NCBI RefSeq assembly: GCF_001713455.1
Contig: NZ_CP016463.1
Location: forward strand, 1-64,000
Source: Bosea sp. RAC05
GTDB taxonomy: Bacteria; Pseudomonadota; Alphaproteobacteria; Rhizobiales; Beijerinckiaceae
Direction of reading: 5' to 3'
Length of the DNA: 64,000 nt
The translations under genes were made by a program, and so were the position numbers. Below, one piece after another: positions 60,950 to 64,000 of this stretch (positions are counted from its first letter, which is position 1; the number at the start of each line of letters is the position of its first letter). Under the pieces are notes generated by a model. It was given only the letters and a program-made list of their open reading frames with translations. It did no database searches and was not told the DNA's origin.

Positions 60950-61163
60950 CATGGCCCCCTGATTTTTGTCGACCGTCAGACCTTGCGCAAAGAAAGGATC
61001 ACGCGAATCTGTCCAGATACAATCCTTCAAGGCTCCATGGTTCGCAAGTTCGCTTAAGTGCCTATCCTGACATTTTTGTGCGCTGCGATGTTTGTGTCAC
61101 CGTTGTCGTATTCCAGCCCGGCCCTTACCGTTCGAGCGAGCCGAACTGGCTGACGAGGACAAG

Positions 61164-62204
61164 ATGGCGAAACGCCCAGCCGCAATGAAATTCACGGTTA
61201 CCCCGCTCGATTCGGCGGGGAGGCCCGATGCGGGCGCATTCCATCACCTCGACATCGAGGGGGACGTTCCAGAAGTCTCTGTGGGAGACACGGAGCTGGC
61301 CGTTTCAGCGACCGCCACCGTCGTCGAGCCGGTCGGAGGGGCGACATATCCTGTCCGGATTACGCGCATCCGGTACGACGGGCAGCTCTTCAGGCCAGTG
61401 ACACCCACGGCCAAAGAAGCCCCCGGCTCTCTGTTGCCAAATCGGCTTCTCTCGCGTCTCCAGCAGTCCGGGATGTGGGCGGTGACGTCAGGTCGGAAAT
61501 TGCTGCCGCCAGGCGAGCGCCGGCCGGATATGGCGTTGGCCGCTCGGGTCGAAGGCATGATGAAGGAGACTCTTCAGCGAGACTTCTTCAAGAGCGACGG
61601 AGTCCTCTACGAGCGAGCCGGGCCGCCCTTCGTGTCGGTCAAGCATCCGATCTACCCCGCCCACAACCAGGGCGGACCGCGCATGGGCCATTCGATCCTG
61701 AGCCTCGAGGACGGCTCGGAAACAGAGCCCGGCCACTACGCTTTCTCCCTGACGCGCGGCGACGACGCGCTGAAATTCGCTCAGGAATTCGCCAACATCG
61801 ATAAACACGACCAGCGCCTGCTCGACCTCAAGTTGACCAGGCTGACGGTCGATCGTTTTGAGGGCGATGACCTTCTGATCAACGAGAAGGGCATCAACGC
61901 AGCCGCGGCGCTGCGCATGATGCTCAATACGATGAAGGAGGTCGCCGACCGGATGCCGGCTGGGGAGATCGGACGGATCGTCGAGATGTGTCGGCTGCGC
62001 GATTTGGCCTTGGCGGGTGACGAGGACGCGGCAGGCGTCCTGATCCGCCAGATGCGGCAGATGAGTGATGAAGACTTCCTGGTCCCCGACATCACCGACA
62101 CGCGCATTCGGCGCATGAACAAGGCCGTCACGATCGGGGTCGCGGCGCTAACGATGTCTCGGTCCGTCGGCGCTCCTGCCGCGACCGCGGGGTTCCGGCC
62201 ATGA
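61164..62204 (+). CDS. Unknown protein, member of the three-gene family
   Basis: 346 residues from MAKRPAAMKFTVTPLD (GAGG upstream). DFFKSDGVLYERAGPPFVSV, then HYAFSLTRGDDALKFAQEF corresponds to blocks in the 6114 and 62201 proteins. The ATGA stop/start overlap joins it to the next gene. Ends GFRP. A beta-rich N-terminus. Function unknown. Confidence 0.7.
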   Translation: MAKRPAAMKFTVTPLDSAGRPDAGAFHHLDIEGDVPEVSVGDTELAVSATATVVEPVGGATYPVRITRIRYDGQLFRPVTPTAKEAPGSLLPNRLLSRLQQSGMWAVTSGRKLLPPGERRPDMALAARVEGMMKETLQRDFFKSDGVLYERAGPPFVSVKHPIYPAHNQGGPRMGHSILSLEDGSETEPGHYAFSLTRGDDALKFAQEFANIDKHDQRLLDLKLTRLTVDRFEGDDLLINEKGINAAAALRMMLNTMKEVADRMPAGEIGRIVEMCRLRDLALAGDEDAAGVLIRQMRQMSDEDFLVPDITDTRIRRMNKAVTIGVAALTMSRSVGAPAATAGFRP

Positions 62205-63253
62205 CGACAATGACGTTCGATGTTCGCGTGCCCTACGCTGTGCATGGCATCCCGAAGCGCTCGCGCAATTCCCAGGTCTACATGCTGGAGGAGATCATCC
62301 AGGTCGACATCCCCATTGTCGATTTCGGTGAGGCGACCACGGCAGTCCATGCCGTCGTCAAAAACAGCCATGGCGAAGATCACCTCCTCCGCTACCAGTG
62401 GAGGGACGAGTTCTACGAGCTTGTCGGCGCCAATTCGTATCGCCGTGGGCTCTCGATCAAGAACATCGACCAGGCCAGGCACGACTTCATGGACAGGGCG
62501 GGCGCGCTCTCGGAGCTTCGCATCAGCTATAGCGAGCCGCTTTGGTCGGGTGACAATGTCGGGCCGATCAGGGATTTCCTGCCGCTCGATCTCACAGCGG
62601 TGACAGCCGATTTCCGTGAGGCATCGATCGAGCGTGCTCGCGAGATCTTCGGAGGCATGGCGTTTATCGGAGGCGGTCTCTGTCGCAAGTCCGAGATGCC
62701 GATCATGTCGCTGGAGGTCTGGCGCACGGATGGCGGCAGGCTATCGGCCTTTCAGAGCCATCACGGAGAAAGGTCTTTCAGGTTCGGGCTTGATCGCGTG
62801 CAGGACGCCAGGCGTATCGCCACCGAATTCGGGATCAAGATTGAAGGCAAGGTGGACTTCCACTTCGTGACCTCGCCTGCGCAGCATCTGCTCGACAGAT
62901 CGAAGGAAGCGGTTCCGTCGACGCTGGCCGGCATTCGCCTGATGCTGAGCACGATCGAGGAGGTGTTCGCCGACCTCACTGGTGACGGCATGGCGACCTA
63001 TGCCCGCCTGCTCAATCTGGCTGATCGATTGCGCCGCGATGACCAGTCGGCCGTCCACACAGCTCTCGATCAGCTTGATCAGGTCGTGGAGAGCCGGTTC
63101 GACATGCCGTCCATGCCCGAGCGTATCTATGCCCGGGTTTGCCGCGCGAACGCCCTCACCCGAGCTTGCGTGACCTCTGCGCGCGATTTCGAGAGATGTC
63201 CGCCCGCTCCCGAGCCCGACCAGGATGAGAGCCTGTCCGCGTTGGGGCTGTAA
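62201..63253 (+). CDS. Unknown protein, paralogue-like to the preceding one
   Basis: 350 residues, translationally coupled to 61164. MAFIGGGLCRKSEMPIMSLE and SFRFGLDRVQDARRIATEF align with the blocks in its neighbour and in the 6114 protein; the N-terminus VPYAVHGIPKRSR..VDIPIVD resembles 6114. Adjacent partners of similar size suggest a heteromeric pair. Function unknown. Confidence 0.7.
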   Translation: MTTMTFDVRVPYAVHGIPKRSRNSQVYMLEEIIQVDIPIVDFGEATTAVHAVVKNSHGEDHLLRYQWRDEFYELVGANSYRRGLSIKNIDQARHDFMDRAGALSELRISYSEPLWSGDNVGPIRDFLPLDLTAVTADFREASIERAREIFGGMAFIGGGLCRKSEMPIMSLEVWRTDGGRLSAFQSHHGERSFRFGLDRVQDARRIATEFGIKIEGKVDFHFVTSPAQHLLDRSKEAVPSTLAGIRLMLSTIEEVFADLTGDGMATYARLLNLADRLRRDDQSAVHTALDQLDQVVESRFDMPSMPERIYARVCRANALTRACVTSARDFERCPPAPEPDQDESLSALGL

Positions 63254-63308
63254 GGGCTATCCGTCATTGGAGGTTGATCCAGGGACGGGTTACGGGAGCT
63301 TCAGCCGC
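63254..63308 (-). ncRNA. Possible omega-RNA / right-end region of the TnpB element
   Basis: In IS200/IS605 elements an RNA overlaps the 3' end of tnpB and extends past its stop to the element end, where it takes up guide sequence. This 55-base stretch lies between the TnpB stop and the stop of the 62201 gene; an element end would fall here. The boundary is not resolvable by eye. Confidence 0.3.
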
Positions 63309-64000
63309 TTACGCGGCTTTGGCGACCGCGGTTCCGAGACGACGCACGGGCTGATGCCCCACGTTGGCGTCTCCAGGCGGTTTAGCCCGCCCGTGCGCGA
63401 CGAGCGCGCGATTGAGGATATTCAGCGCCGCGTTGTGGTCCCGGTCGAGCACAGTCCCGCAGGAGCAGCGATGCACCCGCATGGAGAGCTTCTTCTCGAC
63501 CGTCACGCCGCAGGAGGAGCACTCCTGCGAGGTGCCACGCGGATCGACCTTCACCACCAGCCCACCGGCTCTTTCAGCCTTGTAGGTCAGCAGTTGGATC
63601 AGACGCCCTGGCGCCGCATCGAGCAGCGACCGGTTGAGCCCGACTTTCTGCCGGACGTTCTTGCCAGGAGCTTCGACCGTCCCAGCGGCCGACCTGGTCA
63701 TGTTCCTGAGCTTCAGGTCCTCCACCGCGATGAAGGCGTAGCGCCTCGTCAGCTCGGCCGAGACTTGGTGGAGGTGAGTGTTGCGGGCCGCTTTCACTCG
63801 GAGCTGCAGCAGCGCAAGGCGGGCACGAACCTTTCGCCTGCGCTTGGATCCGCGCTTGCAGCGGGCGAGCGCCCGAGCCGCGACGCGAAGCTCCCGCTCA
63901 CGTCGGCTGCGCGGCCTGGCGTTCTGGAAGTGCTCGCCGGCAGACGTCGTGGCGAGATGCGCCACGCCGACATCGATGCCCACGGCTGCCGCAGGAGCAT
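63309..64000 (-). mobile_element. tnpB: TnpB, IS200/IS605-IS1341 type (5' end outside window)
   Basis: RNA-guided nuclease of insertion sequences, ancestor of Cas12. The frame is open to the window end. Visible: RuvC-I Asp in GIDVGVAHLATTS, RuvC-II Glu in IAVEDLKLRNM, the zinc finger CSSCG...HRCSCG, and RuvC-III in DRDHNAALN. All catalytic residues seen are intact. No tnpA is present in the window; it may lie beyond the end or be absent. Confidence 0.88.

Overview
The window is GC-rich DNA (low-to-mid 60s % GC by eye) with alphaproteobacterial features. These include a ScpB and a RuvA of alphaproteobacterial type, a DUF1127 protein, a lone WGR-domain protein, a DUF7007 protein and GANTC (CcrM-type) sites in promoter regions. 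The gene mix is not that of a core chromosome. Most genes are uncharacterised, sit alone or in pairs and switch strand often. Families typical of big plasmids, phages and phage-plasmids recur: PcfJ-like, LPD1 polyvalent domain, SNF2-like helicase, PD-(D/E)XK nuclease, ADP-ribosyltransferase-like, DUF262, GHKL ATPase and TnpB. I read it as part of a megaplasmid, chromid or very large phage-plasmid of a Rhizobiales-like host (Methylobacterium, Bosea and relatives are plausible). No replication, partition, conjugation or virion genes are visible, so the replicon type is inference.

Layout. 1-7.3 kb: C-terminal half of an AddA/RecB-type helicase-nuclease, zinc-ribbon and unknown proteins, and an SNF2-like helicase. 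7.3-15.5 kb: a small Cys-His-Asp protein, thymidine kinase, unknown proteins and a PcfJ-like protein. 15.5-19 kb: a hipBA toxin-antitoxin operon behind a five-copy operator array, then a DUF6884-like protein and a YunG-like Cys-His-Asp protein. 19-23.5 kb: a secreted protein, small proteins, an orphan ruvA and a GYF/RDD membrane protein. 23.5-26.8 kb: a four-gene leftward cluster (pth2, ADP-ribosyltransferase-like, dinB, unknown). 26.8-32.6 kb: DUF7007 protein, PD-(D/E)XK protein, CHC2-like zinc finger, and a yqiJ-yqiK flotillin operon with an extra first gene. 32.9-37.6 kb: DNA cytosine methyltransferase, two unknown proteins and an unusual dihydroorotate dehydrogenase. 37.8-44.5 kb: unknown proteins, HU, a second Cys-His-Asp protein and an alpha/beta hydrolase. 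44.7-50.3 kb: unknown proteins, an FAD monooxygenase and an orphan scpB. 50.3-58 kb: LPD1 metalloprotease-like protein, ADP-ribosylglycohydrolase, DUF1127, WGR, DUF262 and a GHKL-ATPase/metallopeptidase fusion. 58-64 kb: an overlapping gene pair, an RpfF-like crotonase (candidate DSF signal synthase), two related unknown proteins, and a TnpB gene cut by the window end.

The genes that can be named fall into DNA metabolism and nucleoid care (AddA-like, SNF2-like, RuvA, ScpB, HU, DinB, C5 methyltransferase, nucleases), nucleotide supply (thymidine kinase, PyrD), ADP-ribose chemistry, persistence (HipBA), membrane microdomains (YqiJK) and signalling (RpfF-like). Several are single subunits of complexes normally encoded together.

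The most unusual pattern is a short Pro/Ala/Ser C-terminal tail, usually ending P-[AS]-P or one to a few residues beyond it. It occurs on at least a dozen otherwise unrelated accessory proteins and is absent from the recognisable housekeeping-type enzymes. Other points of note are the 38-bp-periodic hipBA operator array, four Cys-His-Asp proteins, a hairpin that could hide the start codon of the DUF1127 gene, a PyrD with a class 1-type cysteine, and an out-of-frame gene nested in the 3' end of a larger gene.
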